Shown: positions 1 to 8,441, counted from the stretch's first letter. The stretch is DNA of 29,647 bases from JALOAD01 sp023228995 [NCBI: Candidatus Muiribacterium halophilum] (GCA_023228995.1 JALOAD010000042.1:1-29647); one strand, 5' to 3'. Notes: generated by a model not told the origin, from the sequence alone. Numbers and translations: made by a program.

Positions 1-2723
1 TGTTAGTGTTTTCTATTAATATCTTTTCTGATTCTATTGCATCTAAATCTGATTTGAAATCTGTTAGCGATGCTGCAATTAACGGTAAAATTGATATTAC
101 TGAACATTATAGAACTATTAGTATGATGAAAACTGTTGTGTATAATCATATTTTAAAAAATGTTAGTGATGAAGGTAAGCTTAAAGAGCTTGCTGAAGAA
201 CTTGATAGGCTTGAACAGTATCAGAGTTCGATTACTGATATCATTATTGACAGAACTAATAATTACAAATTAATGTTTGATACTGCAAAAACTTTAAATT
301 CATTTAAACTAAACCCTGAAAAAATAGATAGTTTTTATTTTGCCGAACTTTTAAATAATTTTAGCACTGCTTATTCAATATCTAATGTTTTTAGAAAGGA
401 TGAAAATTTTGAAATTTTAAATAAACTTGATATTAAAGTTAAAGAACTTATAGAAAAAGGTCATTACGATAAGATTATCAAAGGTTTAAATATTTCTGAT
501 GAAGATCTTTTATCTATTGCAAGTTATGATTCTAAATCTGTAAAAGTAATTTATTTTGATAGTAAAAAAGGTAAATTTATCAAAACTGATGTATTTCCTG
601 GTTCTATTATTGGAAATATTAAAATTATGGCAGTTTATAATGATAAAATGGTGGTTTTTAACTTAAAGACTAATAAAACAATAGAAAAGAGTTTTAAATC
701 TGTTTTAGGCAAAAATACTGTTGAAATTGATTTTAATAGTAATAAAAAACAATATAGAGTTGTTCCTTGGTTTGGTGAAGATTATAAAATAAGTGCAAAA
801 AAAGGTTCGGAAGTTAGATTATATGTTAAAGTAATTGACGAAAAGGGTTTTACATTAAAACCTTCTGCTTTGCATCTTGATGGTATTGTATTTCGTTCTG
901 ATGATAAAGGTATGATTACAGTCAAGCTTGAATCTTCTTTCTTTAAAGATGGTGATAATAGTTTTACTGTATCATTAAATGATAATGTAAAGGCTGATTT
1001 CAATGTTAATATTTCTTCTAGAGATATGATTATTAATTATAGTGCTTCTGTTGGAGTTAATGCAAAAGTAGGTCTTGAACCTGTGCTTGCTGGTCTGACA
1101 GTTGGTGTTAAACCGGCAATTGATGGTACAGTTACATTTTTTGCACCTGATATTAACGATAAATGGAAAGATAAGATTTTTGCAGATCTTTTTCCTAGTT
1201 TTTCAGGTAATGCTGCTGTTTCAGTAGGTCCAAAAGTAAAACCTCTTGACATAAAAGCATTTGGTAAAAATGTTGGAGTTAGTGCTGGTGCTACTGTAGG
1301 AGCTAATGTGTCAGCAAAAATCGGTGTTGGACAAAAATATCTTTTTAAAGATCCTTTCAAAAACGATAGAAAAGCTGAAGTTGTATTTTTAGCAGATAAA
1401 CTTCTTAAAGGTTCAAATCCAGTTATGGGTACTCTTGTATCAAAAGGTCTTCAGAGAATAACTGATGTTAATATAAGTGATTATCAGGTTTATGGTTCTT
1501 TATCAATTTCAGGTAGTGTTGGGGTTTCAGGTAATGTCGGAGCAAAGCTTGGTCTTATTGATGTTGATACAGAAGGTAAAGCTGGTAAAACTCATTTTGG
1601 TGCATCAGGTACTTTAGCTTCGGCTTCCGCAAACCTCTCAGGTGGAATAGAAGGTGGACTTATTAGTGGTGAAACTATATATGGAGCAACTGATGATAGA
1701 TATAATGTGGTTTTAAAAAACTCAGTTTCCGGTAATTTTACTGCATTGGATTTTGGTGCTACATTATTTGGTAAAGATTTTCTGCCAAACTGGTATCTTA
1801 CAAATGTAAACGGTAATGTTGGCTGTAATGTGAGTTTTAAATTTGATAAAGATAAAAAACTTACAAAAAGCATGATTATTTTTTCAATGGGTTATAGATT
1901 TAAACCTAATTCTTATAATCAGGCAATTAATACTCTTAAAACAATACTTAAAAGCAATGGTGCAACTGCTTCAGATTATGCTGAATTATATGATATTAGA
2001 GGTATGACAAAGATATTTATTTTTATAATAGATGCTGAAAAAACTCAAAAATATTTTGGTGAATGGGTTGCTTTCTCTAGAAATATGCTTACACAAAGAG
2101 ATCCGCAGAATGAACAAACAATTACTGCTAAGGTTCAGGGTATATATGGTTCTGTCCAGGCTTCTTTTGCTAAGATGATGGAAACTCCGGTTCCTTATAT
2201 TGAAAAGACAGATTTACTTCTTGAATATAGCCAACCAGAATTAAGTATTGATGTATCACTTGGCGTAAAAGTTAACCTTGGTATAAAAACTGTTTTTAGT
2301 AAATCAAAATCATATACAGATAGAGTTGGTTATCTTTCTTCTTTTGAATTTTATCCTGTTGAAAGTCTTGAATATGACAAAGATATTGCTCGTGCTAATA
2401 GAGAAATATCATTTCTTATGATTGAGATAAAAAATTATGTTCAGGAAGAAGTTAAAAATGGTGCAAACTATGTTATTAAAAAGACTAAAGATGGTTCGAT
2501 ATATATAGCTCAAAAACTTGCAGATGGTACTGTTTATGTTATTGAACAGGCAAAAGATGGTACTGTTAAGGCTGCAAAATATGTTGGAGCAAAAGCTAAT
2601 AAAATGTGGAATTGGACATTGGGCAAGGTTGGTAATGCTTGTGAATATGTTGCTGATGCTACTGCTAATGCTGCAAGTTCTGTTGGTAATGCTCTTACAA
2701 AAGCATGGAATTATTGGTTTTAA
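1..2723 (+). CDS. large Gly/Val-rich beta-repeat protein, 5' end outside window
   Basis: The reading frame is open to the left edge. The first possible start (GTG at 6) has no ribosome binding site and the protein begins mid-domain, so the N-terminus almost certainly lies outside the window. About 905 residues are visible. Residues 1-110 are helical; 180-340 look like small beta domains. Residues 345-640 are rich in Gly, Val, Ser and Ala with alternating hydrophobic strands (for example SVGVSGNVGAKLG), as in beta-solenoid or beta-barrel surface proteins. Near residues 810-860 a short repeat built on DGS/DGT followed by aromatic and hydrophobic residues occurs three times, and the tail is an Ala-rich amphipathic stretch ending in NYWF. 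No known family is recognised. A large envelope or surface structure is an inference. Codons prefer T at third positions, unlike the membrane-protein genes later in the window. Confidence 0.8.
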   Translation, partial: LVFSINIFSDSIASKSDLKSVSDAAINGKIDITEHYRTISMMKTVVYNHILKNVSDEGKLKELAEELDRLEQYQSSITDIIIDRTNNYKLMFDTAKTLNSFKLNPEKIDSFYFAELLNNFSTAYSISNVFRKDENFEILNKLDIKVKELIEKGHYDKIIKGLNISDEDLLSIASYDSKSVKVIYFDSKKGKFIKTDVFPGSIIGNIKIMAVYNDKMVVFNLKTNKTIEKSFKSVLGKNTVEIDFNSNKKQYRVVPWFGEDYKISAKKGSEVRLYVKVIDEKGFTLKPSALHLDGIVFRSDDKGMITVKLESSFFKDGDNSFTVSLNDNVKADFNVNISSRDMIINYSASVGVNAKVGLEPVLAGLTVGVKPAIDGTVTFFAPDINDKWKDKIFADLFPSFSGNAAVSVGPKVKPLDIKAFGKNVGVSAGATVGANVSAKIGVGQKYLFKDPFKNDRKAEVVFLADKLLKGSNPVMGTLVSKGLQRITDVNISDYQVYGSLSISGSVGVSGNVGAKLGLIDVDTEGKAGKTHFGASGTLASASANLSGGIEGGLISGETIYGATDDRYNVVLKNSVSGNFTALDFGATLFGKDFLPNWYLTNVNGNVGCNVSFKFDKDKKLTKSMIIFSMGYRFKPNSYNQAINTLKTILKSNGATASDYAELYDIRGMTKIFIFIIDAEKTQKYFGEWVAFSRNMLTQRDPQNEQTITAKVQGIYGSVQASFAKMMETPVPYIEKTDLLLEYSQPELSIDVSLGVKVNLGIKTVFSKSKSYTDRVGYLSSFEFYPVESLEYDKDIARANREISFLMIEIKNYVQEEVKNGANYVIKKTKDGSIYIAQKLADGTVYVIEQAKDGTVKAAKYVGAKANKMWNWTLGKVGNACEYVADATANAASSVGNALTKAWNYWF

Positions 2724-2744
2724 TTGAAAATAGAAAAGTAATTA

Positions 2745-2768
2745 GTGAAAGAGTGAAAGAGTTAAATC
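2745..2768 (+). repeat. octamer-periodic intergenic repeat, copy 1
   Basis: Two exact copies of GTGAAAGA are followed by a related unit, GTTAAATC, in the same 8-bp register. Related octamer arrays lie at 11658-11698 (minus orientation) and 29457-29496, always at the 3' end of a gene. Confidence 0.55.
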
Positions 2769-2780
2769 TATTTCACTCTT
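2749..2780 (+). terminator. hairpin after the large repeat protein
   Basis: A perfect 10-bp inverted repeat (AAGAGTGAAA at 2749-2758, TTTCACTCTT at 2771-2780) surrounds a 12-nt loop, 26 nt after the stop codon. There is no strong T-tract, so it is either a weak terminator or an mRNA 3' end stabiliser. The left arm overlaps the octamer repeat of 2745-2768. Confidence 0.5.
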
Positions 2781-2807
2781 GTTACAAGCAACTTTTCGCA
2801 TAATAAT

Positions 2808-2837
2808 TTGTAGTTAAAATTATTATAGTGGTATAAT
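2808..2837 (+). promoter_or_regulatory. sigma-70-type promoter of pabA-pabB
   Basis: TTGTAG at 2808-2813, an 18-nt spacer and a perfect TATAAT at 2832-2837. The predicted transcript start (about 2844) falls on the start codons of the downstream gene, so the mRNA has essentially no leader. Confidence 0.6.
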
Positions 2838-2845
2838 ACCAGGTG

Positions 2846-3436
2846 ATGGATAAAGCCAGGGCAACTAATATTTTAATTATTGATAATTATGATTCTTTTA
2901 CTCAAACTATTTCTTATTATTTAAAAAATCTGGAAGTTAATACTACTATAATTAAAAATGATTTCTTTAATGATAATGTTGAATTTTTAAATTCTTTTGA
3001 TGGTTGTATCATTTCTCCTGGTCCTGGTAATCTGCTAAATATTGGATTATGTGAATTTTATATAAATAAATTTATTGATATAAAAAAACCTGTTCTTGGT
3101 ATTTGTCTTGGTCATCAGATTATTGCAAGTTTATATGGTGGAATTTTAAAAAAAGCTGATCATCCTTATCATGGTGAGACAAGGAAGATTTATTTTAACG
3201 ATGATGTTTTGTTTGATGGTTTAAAAAGTCCATGTGTTATGACTTGCTATAATTCACTTATTATTGATGAATGTTATAATCACGATATACAGATTACTGC
3301 ATGGACAAAAAATCCTTTTCATATTATGGCTGTAAAGCATAAAAAACATAAGTTATATGGTGTTCAATTTCATCCAGAATCTTTTTTGAGTGAGGGTGGA
3401 GAGTGGATTTTGAAAAATTTTCTAAAAATGATTTGA
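2846..3436 (+). CDS. pabA: aminodeoxychorismate synthase, glutaminase subunit (PabA/TrpG type)
   Basis: Class I glutamine amidotransferase that releases ammonia from glutamine for its synthase partner. The product is 196 residues from ATG 2846, normal for the family. An in-frame GTG lies directly before it at 2843. Counted from that GTG, the visible motifs are DNYDSF at 14-19, the oxyanion strand SPGPG at 58-62, the nucleophile elbow GICLGHQ with Cys88, and the catalytic pair in QFHPES (His177, Glu179). PabA and TrpG cannot be told apart by sequence alone. The neighbour, which overlaps it by 34 nt, has the PabB signature, so p-aminobenzoate (folate) synthesis is favoured. The promoter at 2808-2837 places the transcript start within a few bases of the start codon. 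Confidence 0.9.
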   Translation: MDKARATNILIIDNYDSFTQTISYYLKNLEVNTTIIKNDFFNDNVEFLNSFDGCIISPGPGNLLNIGLCEFYINKFIDIKKPVLGICLGHQIIASLYGGILKKADHPYHGETRKIYFNDDVLFDGLKSPCVMTCYNSLIIDECYNHDIQITAWTKNPFHIMAVKHKKHKLYGVQFHPESFLSEGGEWILKNFLKMI

Positions 3437-4695
3437 TTGATATTATATGTTGTTATAAATATACTGAATCTGAGTTACTTGATTATAAAAAAAATATTTA
3501 TGAGAATTTTGAATTTCCGACTTATATTTTTGAAAACAAATGGTTTTCTGGTGATTATTATATAAATGTTATTAATACTCAGGCTATTATTTATTTTTAT
3601 TCTAATGATTTATTTGTTTTATATGAAGGCAAATTTAAAAGATTAAAAGGAGATTTCTGGGAAATTTATTCTGAAATTATAAATTTTTTGACAGAAAATA
3701 ATATTTTATTTTTTAATCTTAATCTTTATGAAATGGGTAATTATTTATTTAATCTGTATATAAAAAAAACTGATTTATTGAGTGTTATTGTTGTTCCTGG
3801 AGAATTTATAAAAAAATACAATGAAAGATATTTTATTGTAAAAGGTGTTTTTAAAAGTAATAATATATTTCTTCCAAAAGTAAAATCTAATGAAATATTA
3901 TATTCAAAATATATTAATTATCCGAATAAAGCTGTTTATAAAAAAAATCTTAATAAAATACGAAGATATATTGTTAATGGTTATACATATCAGATAAATT
4001 ATACTGAAAGAATATTTATAAATAAATACATTCACCCTTATGATATTTTTGAAAAGGTTAGAAATAATCAAAACTCATATTCAGCATATTTTACTATAAG
4101 TAAAAATAGAATTGTTATATCTGATTCACCTGAAAGATTATTTATTATTAATAATGATAAGATTAAAGCAGAACCGATTAAGGGTACTATTTCTACAAAA
4201 ATCCCAGATTATTGTAAAAAACTTATGAATTCTAATAAAGATCTTAGAGAATTATCAATGATAACAGATTTGTTAAGAAATGATATTAGTAGTTTAATTC
4301 AAAAAAATACATTAAATGTTAAATATCCAGTTTTGATGAAATTAAGAGAAGTTGCTCATCTTTATTCTGAAGTTAGCGGAAAGCTTAATGAAGATATTTT
4401 GTTTTCTGATATTATTAAAAATCTTTTTCCTGGTGGATCAATTACAGGAGTTCCTAAAAAAATGACTATGAAAATAATTTCACATATTGAAAAGGGAAAA
4501 AGAAAAATTTATACAGGTTCTCTTGGAATTGTTAATAGTAATAATAATATTGATTATAATATTCTTATTCGTTCTTTTTATCTTGAAAAGAACAAATATG
4601 TATATGGAACAGGTGGAGGTATTACTATTTCATCTGATATTGAAGAGGAATGGAAAGAATTAATAAATAAAAGTGAAAAAATTCAAAATTTATAG
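3403..4695 (+). CDS. pabB: aminodeoxychorismate synthase component I
   Basis: Chorismate-binding enzyme that aminates chorismate to 4-amino-4-deoxychorismate using ammonia from PabA. The 430-residue protein has a poorly conserved N-terminal half and a clear chorismate-binding domain from about 175 on. The motif PIKGT at 258-262 is the key evidence: PabB proteins have Lys here (Lys260), whereas anthranilate synthase TrpE has PIAGT. Further motifs are DSPERLF at 241-247, GGSITGVPK at 344-352 and the glycine-rich YGTGGGIT at 401-408 followed by acidic residues. The start is GTG with GAGG 7 nt upstream, inside the 3' end of pabA, so the two are translationally coupled. No aminodeoxychorismate lyase (pabC) is seen in the window. 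Confidence 0.92.
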   Translation: MDFEKFSKNDLIDIICCYKYTESELLDYKKNIYENFEFPTYIFENKWFSGDYYINVINTQAIIYFYSNDLFVLYEGKFKRLKGDFWEIYSEIINFLTENNILFFNLNLYEMGNYLFNLYIKKTDLLSVIVVPGEFIKKYNERYFIVKGVFKSNNIFLPKVKSNEILYSKYINYPNKAVYKKNLNKIRRYIVNGYTYQINYTERIFINKYIHPYDIFEKVRNNQNSYSAYFTISKNRIVISDSPERLFIINNDKIKAEPIKGTISTKIPDYCKKLMNSNKDLRELSMITDLLRNDISSLIQKNTLNVKYPVLMKLREVAHLYSEVSGKLNEDILFSDIIKNLFPGGSITGVPKKMTMKIISHIEKGKRKIYTGSLGIVNSNNNIDYNILIRSFYLEKNKYVYGTGGGITISSDIEEEWKELINKSEKIQNL

Positions 4696-4701
4696 TCTGT
4701 T

Positions 4702-4730
4702 TTTACTTATTTTTGAAAAAATGATATTAT
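4702..4730 (+). promoter_or_regulatory. leaderless-type promoter of the pilin-like/sigma/anti-sigma operon
   Basis: TTTACT at 4702-4707, a 17-nt spacer, TATTAT at 4725-4730, then exactly 6 nt to the ATG at 4737. No Shine-Dalgarno sequence lies between. Confidence 0.6.
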
Positions 4731-4736
4731 AATTTA

Positions 4737-5192
4737 ATGAAAAAAATAACTATTTTTGAAATCCTGATTATTATTATTTCATTAACAGTGATTATTTATT
4801 ACTTTTCAATTTCTTTTAAATCTGGATTTTCAGATGTTGAAATTGTTTATAATAAAGATAAAATTGGAAATATACAAATTCTTTCATCGATTATTAGAAA
4901 AGATTTAGATCTTTATACTAGTGGGTTTAATCCGGGTAATTCAAATTTTTCATTTTATATATTTAATGGAATAAAAAGACCTGAGTTTTCAGAAAAACTT
5001 ATTCAATATACTATTGAGGATAATGTTTTTATAAGAAAAGATAATGCTGATATAACTCATAAAATTAACAATGTAGTAGATTTTAATATTCAAAAGAAAA
5101 ATAATATTTTTTTTGTATTTATTGGTAATAATGAGTATAAACTTGAAATAATTGAACATTCTACTGAAAAAAAAGCTGTTGAGGAATATTGA
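4737..5192 (+). CDS. pilin- or pseudopilin-like membrane-anchored protein
   Basis: A 151-residue protein with a short basic N-terminus (MKK) followed directly by a hydrophobic helix (residues 4-25), then a small mixed alpha/beta extracytoplasmic domain. The start resembles a type IV prepilin: after the basic residues comes ITIFEILIII, with Glu at +5 if cleavage is after Lys3. The usual Gly before the cleavage site is missing, so processing is uncertain. The C-terminal part has short strands around isolated charged turns, like GspJ/PilW-type minor pseudopilins. It ends 1 nt before the sigma-factor gene, so all three genes probably form one operon. The role is inferred from the N-terminal helix only; it could instead be a simple anchored sensor for the sigma/anti-sigma pair. 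Confidence 0.6.
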   Translation: MKKITIFEILIIIISLTVIIYYFSISFKSGFSDVEIVYNKDKIGNIQILSSIIRKDLDLYTSGFNPGNSNFSFYIFNGIKRPEFSEKLIQYTIEDNVFIRKDNADITHKINNVVDFNIQKKNNIFFVFIGNNEYKLEIIEHSTEKKAVEEY

Positions 5193-5193
5193 T

Positions 5194-5748
5194 ATGCTTG
5201 ACGAAAAAGAAATCGTCCATAAAATTCTTGATGGCGATATAGAATTATTTGAAGAAATTGTTAATGAATACAAAAGACCTTTATTTATTTTTTTGTATAG
5301 ATTTTGTTTTAATGATTCTTTATGTGAGGAAATTATTCAGCAGACATTTATAAAAGCATTTAGATTTCTTGACAAAGTTGATTGTGAAAAGGGTTTAAAA
5401 AACTGGCTTTATCAAATTGCAAGAAATACTTTTTACGATACAATAAAAAAAGAAAAAAGAAATAATGATGTAGCAATGGAAGATGTTGAGTTTTTTTTGG
5501 CTTCTAGTGATATTAGTCCAGAATGTGAAGTTATTAATAAAGGGCAAATTAATGTTGTAATTAAAGTTCTTTATGAATTACCTGATAAATACAGAGAAAT
5601 CATGATATTAAGACATCTTGAAGAAAAAACATATGAAGAAATATCTGAAATTCTTGATATTCCTGTTAATACTGTAAAAATAAGAATATTTAGAGCTAGA
5701 GAAAAGATGAGAATAAGATTAGAGGAAGGTAATGACTTTGAATTGTGA
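5194..5748 (+). CDS. ECF-type RNA polymerase sigma factor
   Basis: A 184-residue extracytoplasmic-function sigma-70 protein that directs RNA polymerase to a specific promoter set. Region 2 spans about residues 25-88, including the QQTFIKAF stretch and an aromatic/basic segment NWLYQIARNTFYD. Region 4 spans about 130-180 with ELPDKYREIMILR and the helix-turn-helix TYEEISEILDIPVNTVKIRI. The ATG at 5194 is chosen because GAGG lies 9 nt upstream and it starts just after the preceding stop; the frame also runs 14 codons further upstream, but without support. The anti-sigma gene overlaps its 3' end by 17 nt, the typical arrangement for a sigma factor held inactive by its coupled partner. Confidence 0.92.
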   Translation: MLDEKEIVHKILDGDIELFEEIVNEYKRPLFIFLYRFCFNDSLCEEIIQQTFIKAFRFLDKVDCEKGLKNWLYQIARNTFYDTIKKEKRNNDVAMEDVEFFLASSDISPECEVINKGQINVVIKVLYELPDKYREIMILRHLEEKTYEEISEILDIPVNTVKIRIFRAREKMRIRLEEGNDFEL

Positions 5749-6547
5749 AAATATAAAAGACAAGATTAAAAATAATGAGATTTTAACAAGTGAAGAAATT
5801 TCTCATATTGAAAAATGTGAGTATTGCAAAAAAACTCTTTCTAATTCAGAGTTTTTAATTTCATATAGTCTTGATATTTTAAAAAAAGAAACTTCTAAAA
5901 AAGATTTTAATATTGATATTAATAAAAATATTATGAAAACAATTAAAGAAAAAACATTAAAAAGAATTAGACCTTTAAGTCTAAAACTTATTGTCGTTTC
6001 GATTTTTTTACTTATTCCTTTTGTGTTATATAATAATTTTATTAATAAAACTCAAAAATTTGAAGATGAAAATTTTTTTAAAAGACAGCTTTCATGGGAT
6101 ATAATTTCAAAAAATGGAAAAATTGATATATTAAAACAACAAGAAAATATGTTAAAAGTAAAAACTTTTGATGAATCTGAATGTTTGATTCAAAATTCTT
6201 ATAGTTCTAGATTTCTTTTTAATAGTAATACTAGTTTTGAAATAAGAGATAACACAATATTTCTAACAGAAGGTAGTTTTAATATTAGTGTTACTCAACC
6301 TGAAAAAGTTATGATTGATTTGGCTGGTATTAGTATTGATGTTTTTGATTCAAATGCTTATTTTGAGGTAAATTCAAATGAAATTTTAATTTATATATTT
6401 GAAGGAAATATTAATTCAATAATAAAGAATCATATGCTGAATTTTGAACCGATGACTGGTTTTGAAATAAAAAAATCTGATTTTAATTCTATTAAAAACT
6501 TTAAAATTACAAATAATTTTATTGATAGATTTTATAAGCAATTGTAA
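5732..6547 (+). CDS. transmembrane anti-sigma factor with zinc-finger and FecR-like domains
   Basis: A 271-residue partner of the preceding sigma factor. The cytoplasmic N-terminus holds a zinc-binding anti-sigma motif, HIEKCEYC, with His25, Cys29 and Cys32. One membrane helix lies at about 83-101. The external C-terminal domain (about 115-265) is beta-rich and resembles FecR: SFEIRDNTIFLTEGSFNI-like strands, then a second strand pair around EILIYIFEGN. In this family the outside domain senses a signal and the inside domain releases the sigma factor. The start is well supported by AGGAAGG just upstream. The inducing signal cannot be read from the sequence. No TonB-dependent receptor gene is adjacent, so classical iron-siderophore signalling is not indicated. 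Confidence 0.85.
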   Translation: MTLNCENIKDKIKNNEILTSEEISHIEKCEYCKKTLSNSEFLISYSLDILKKETSKKDFNIDINKNIMKTIKEKTLKRIRPLSLKLIVVSIFLLIPFVLYNNFINKTQKFEDENFFKRQLSWDIISKNGKIDILKQQENMLKVKTFDESECLIQNSYSSRFLFNSNTSFEIRDNTIFLTEGSFNISVTQPEKVMIDLAGISIDVFDSNAYFEVNSNEILIYIFEGNINSIIKNHMLNFEPMTGFEIKKSDFNSIKNFKITNNFIDRFYKQL

Positions 6548-6658
6548 TGGTGAATAAAAAAAACCTTTAAACATAAAGAATTTTCTTTGTTATCTTTAAG
6601 TTGTCGATTTTGCCTTTTAGCATATTAAACCATAAAAGAAAATAAAACAAAATAATTC

Positions 6659-6687
6659 TTGTAAATTTGTAAAATTTTAATTATCAT
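6659..6687 (+). promoter_or_regulatory. leaderless-type promoter of the signalling/lepB operon
   Basis: TTGTAA at 6659-6664, a 17-nt spacer, TATCAT at 6682-6687, then exactly 6 nt to the ATG at 6694. No Shine-Dalgarno sequence is present. Confidence 0.65.
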
Positions 6688-6693
6688 GTATAT

Positions 6694-7245
6694 ATGATTA
6701 CTAAATTTCTTACAATTGATGAATTGGCAACTTATCTCAGAATCAGTCGAGATTGTGCTTATAAGCTTGCTCAACAAGGTAAATTACCTGCATCAAAAAT
6801 TGGCAGGAAATGGCGTTTTGAAAAAGATATTATTGATAAATGGATAAAAAATCAACAGAATTGCAATAGAACAGTTAAAAAAAAGAAGATTCTTATTGTT
6901 GATGATAATGAGGATGTTAGAATATTAATAAGAGAAATTCTTGAAAGCGAATTTGATATAATTGAAGCTTCAGAAGGTCTTGAAAGTCTTACAAAAATCG
7001 GAAACGAAAAACCAAATCTTATTATAATGGATGTAACTATGCCTTATAAAGATGGTTATGAATTATGTGAATATTTTAAGACGAATGCGGTTACAAAGGA
7101 TATTCCTGTAATACTTATAACTGGTCAGGATATTAGTACTATTGATAAAAGATTTAAGGAAGTTGGGGCTGATGATTATCTTACAAAACCATTTGATAAT
7201 AATCTTCTGGTTTTTAAAGTAAAAAAATATATAGGAATTTTATAG
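6694..7245 (+). CDS. excisionase-family HTH fused to a response-regulator receiver domain
   Basis: A 183-residue two-domain protein. Residues 3-52 form an excisionase/MerR-like winged helix (FLTIDELATYLRISRDCAYK, then GRKWRFEKDIIDKWI) that should bind DNA. Residues 65-183 form a complete receiver domain: acidic pair Asp70-Asp71, phospho-acceptor Asp113 in IIMDVTMP, Thr143 in LITG and Lys165 in LTKPF. All residues needed for phosphorylation are present. The domain order is the reverse of most response regulators, which put the receiver first. It heads an operon of six closely spaced genes; the next encodes an RsbW-like ATPase. No histidine kinase is seen in the window, so the phosphodonor is unknown. 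Confidence 0.93.
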   Translation: MITKFLTIDELATYLRISRDCAYKLAQQGKLPASKIGRKWRFEKDIIDKWIKNQQNCNRTVKKKKILIVDDNEDVRILIREILESEFDIIEASEGLESLTKIGNEKPNLIIMDVTMPYKDGYELCEYFKTNAVTKDIPVILITGQDISTIDKRFKEVGADDYLTKPFDNNLLVFKVKKYIGIL

Positions 7246-7246
7246 T

Positions 7247-7963
7247 ATGATTACTTTTTACTCTCAAAAAAATATTAAACTTGAATTTAACAATGATTAT
7301 ACTTTTAATACAGTTAATAATAACACTATGTTTGATCCTGAATTTCAAAAGACTATATCAGATATAAATCCAGTTTTTGTCTTTGATGATAAAAATGAGA
7401 TTTATTCATTTAAGATGAACTCATATCTTAATAAATTTCCTGTTCTTTATTTTGGAATTGATGATTTCAAATCCGGTATTATACCTGATTTTTATATTAT
7501 GTGCGAAGATGAATTTAATCTTCATCTTAATAGTTATTGGGAAAAAAGAAAAAAAGTTAAGAGAGAGCTTAGTATAATCCTAGAAAATAATATAAAAGAT
7601 GTTAATAAGCTGATAAATGATGTATATTATTTTATAGAAGATATTTTTGAGCGTGATGATGGACTGTATGTGAAATTAGCTATTGATGAAGCTTTAGTTA
7701 ACGCATATAAACACGGTAACAAAAAAGAGCCTGAAAAACGGATATTTTTTGATCTTAAATACTATGGACATAAAATTGAAATAACTGTTAAAGACGAAGG
7801 AGAAGGTTTTAATCTTCCTGAAATATTAGAAAAAGAATATGATGTTTATTCAACAAATGGAAGAGGTTTAAAACTTATAGAAGAACTTATGGATGAAGTT
7901 TGTTTTAAATATAGAGGAAATATTATTAATATGGTAAAATATATCAATCAGGGGGAAAGATGA
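7247..7963 (+). CDS. RsbW/SpoIIAB-like ATPase with a novel N-terminal domain
   Basis: A 238-residue protein. The C-terminal half (about 105-235) is a GHKL ATPase of the anti-sigma serine-kinase type: N-box DEALVNAYKHGN at 147-158, G1 box DEGEGF at 183-188 and G2 box NGRGLKLI at 204-211. In RsbW-type proteins this domain phosphorylates an anti-anti-sigma (STAS) protein. The first ~100 residues match no family I recognise. Their end (FPVLYFGIDDF, then a helix around 88-100) resembles the last strands and helix of a receiver domain, so a vestigial receiver is possible. AGGA lies upstream of the ATG, 1 nt after the previous stop. No STAS partner is encoded nearby, so the true target is open. Confidence 0.85.
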   Translation: MITFYSQKNIKLEFNNDYTFNTVNNNTMFDPEFQKTISDINPVFVFDDKNEIYSFKMNSYLNKFPVLYFGIDDFKSGIIPDFYIMCEDEFNLHLNSYWEKRKKVKRELSIILENNIKDVNKLINDVYYFIEDIFERDDGLYVKLAIDEALVNAYKHGNKKEPEKRIFFDLKYYGHKIEITVKDEGEGFNLPEILEKEYDVYSTNGRGLKLIEELMDEVCFKYRGNIINMVKYINQGER

Positions 7964-8439
7964 AGAAAAAGAGTCCCGTTACTCATTTTAGATTAGGTCA
8001 AATGTATATGATTAAAAAAGATTATATACGTGCAAGACAAGAATTCAAAACAACTATTACACAGGATCCTGACATGAAGGATGCATACAGAAAACTTGCA
8101 GAATCCTGTATGGTCCTTGGCGATTATGATGAAGCTTTAGCAAATTATGAAAAAGCTCATGAATTTTACCCTAATGATTTGGAACTTGCAATGAGTCTGG
8201 CAATATGTTATGATGGTAAAGAAGAAGTTGAAAAAGCTATAGAAGTTTTACAGGATATTAAATCTAAAAAAACAGATTATGATATGGTGAATTACAATTT
8301 AGCTTATGGCTATAATACATTAGAAAATTATACAGAAGCTTTTAAATTCGTAGAAGAAGAATTAAAATATTTCCCGTCTAATGATATGGCAATTGAACTT
8401 AAGAATGAAATCGAGAAATCTCTGGAGGATTCAAAATAG
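7960..8439 (+). CDS. TPR-repeat protein
   Basis: A 159-residue soluble protein made of about four tetratricopeptide repeats, with the usual pattern of small and aromatic residues (for example AYRKLAESCMVLGDYDEALA and then NYEKAHEFYPND). No signal peptide or membrane segment. TPR proteins act as protein-binding scaffolds. It overlaps the RsbW-like gene by 4 nt (ATGA) with a strong purine-rich ribosome binding site (GGGGGAAAG), so the two are translationally coupled and may work together. The specific partner cannot be named. Confidence 0.85.
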   Translation: MKKKSPVTHFRLGQMYMIKKDYIRARQEFKTTITQDPDMKDAYRKLAESCMVLGDYDEALANYEKAHEFYPNDLELAMSLAICYDGKEEVEKAIEVLQDIKSKKTDYDMVNYNLAYGYNTLENYTEAFKFVEEELKYFPSNDMAIELKNEIEKSLEDSK

Positions 8440-8441
8440 TT

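Noticed and set aside
1037-1360. Minus-strand open frame of 107 codons inside the large repeat protein gene
   Set aside because: Shadow of the Gly/Val-rich repeats, giving a Pro/Thr/Ala-rich product without a start signal.
2745-2780. CRISPR-like array
   Set aside because: The repeats are 8-bp direct tandem units without spacers, and no cas gene is present.
3403-4695. Anthranilate synthase component I (TrpE) for tryptophan synthesis
   Set aside because: The PIKGT motif with Lys260 is the PabB signature; TrpE has PIAGT, and no other trp genes are present.
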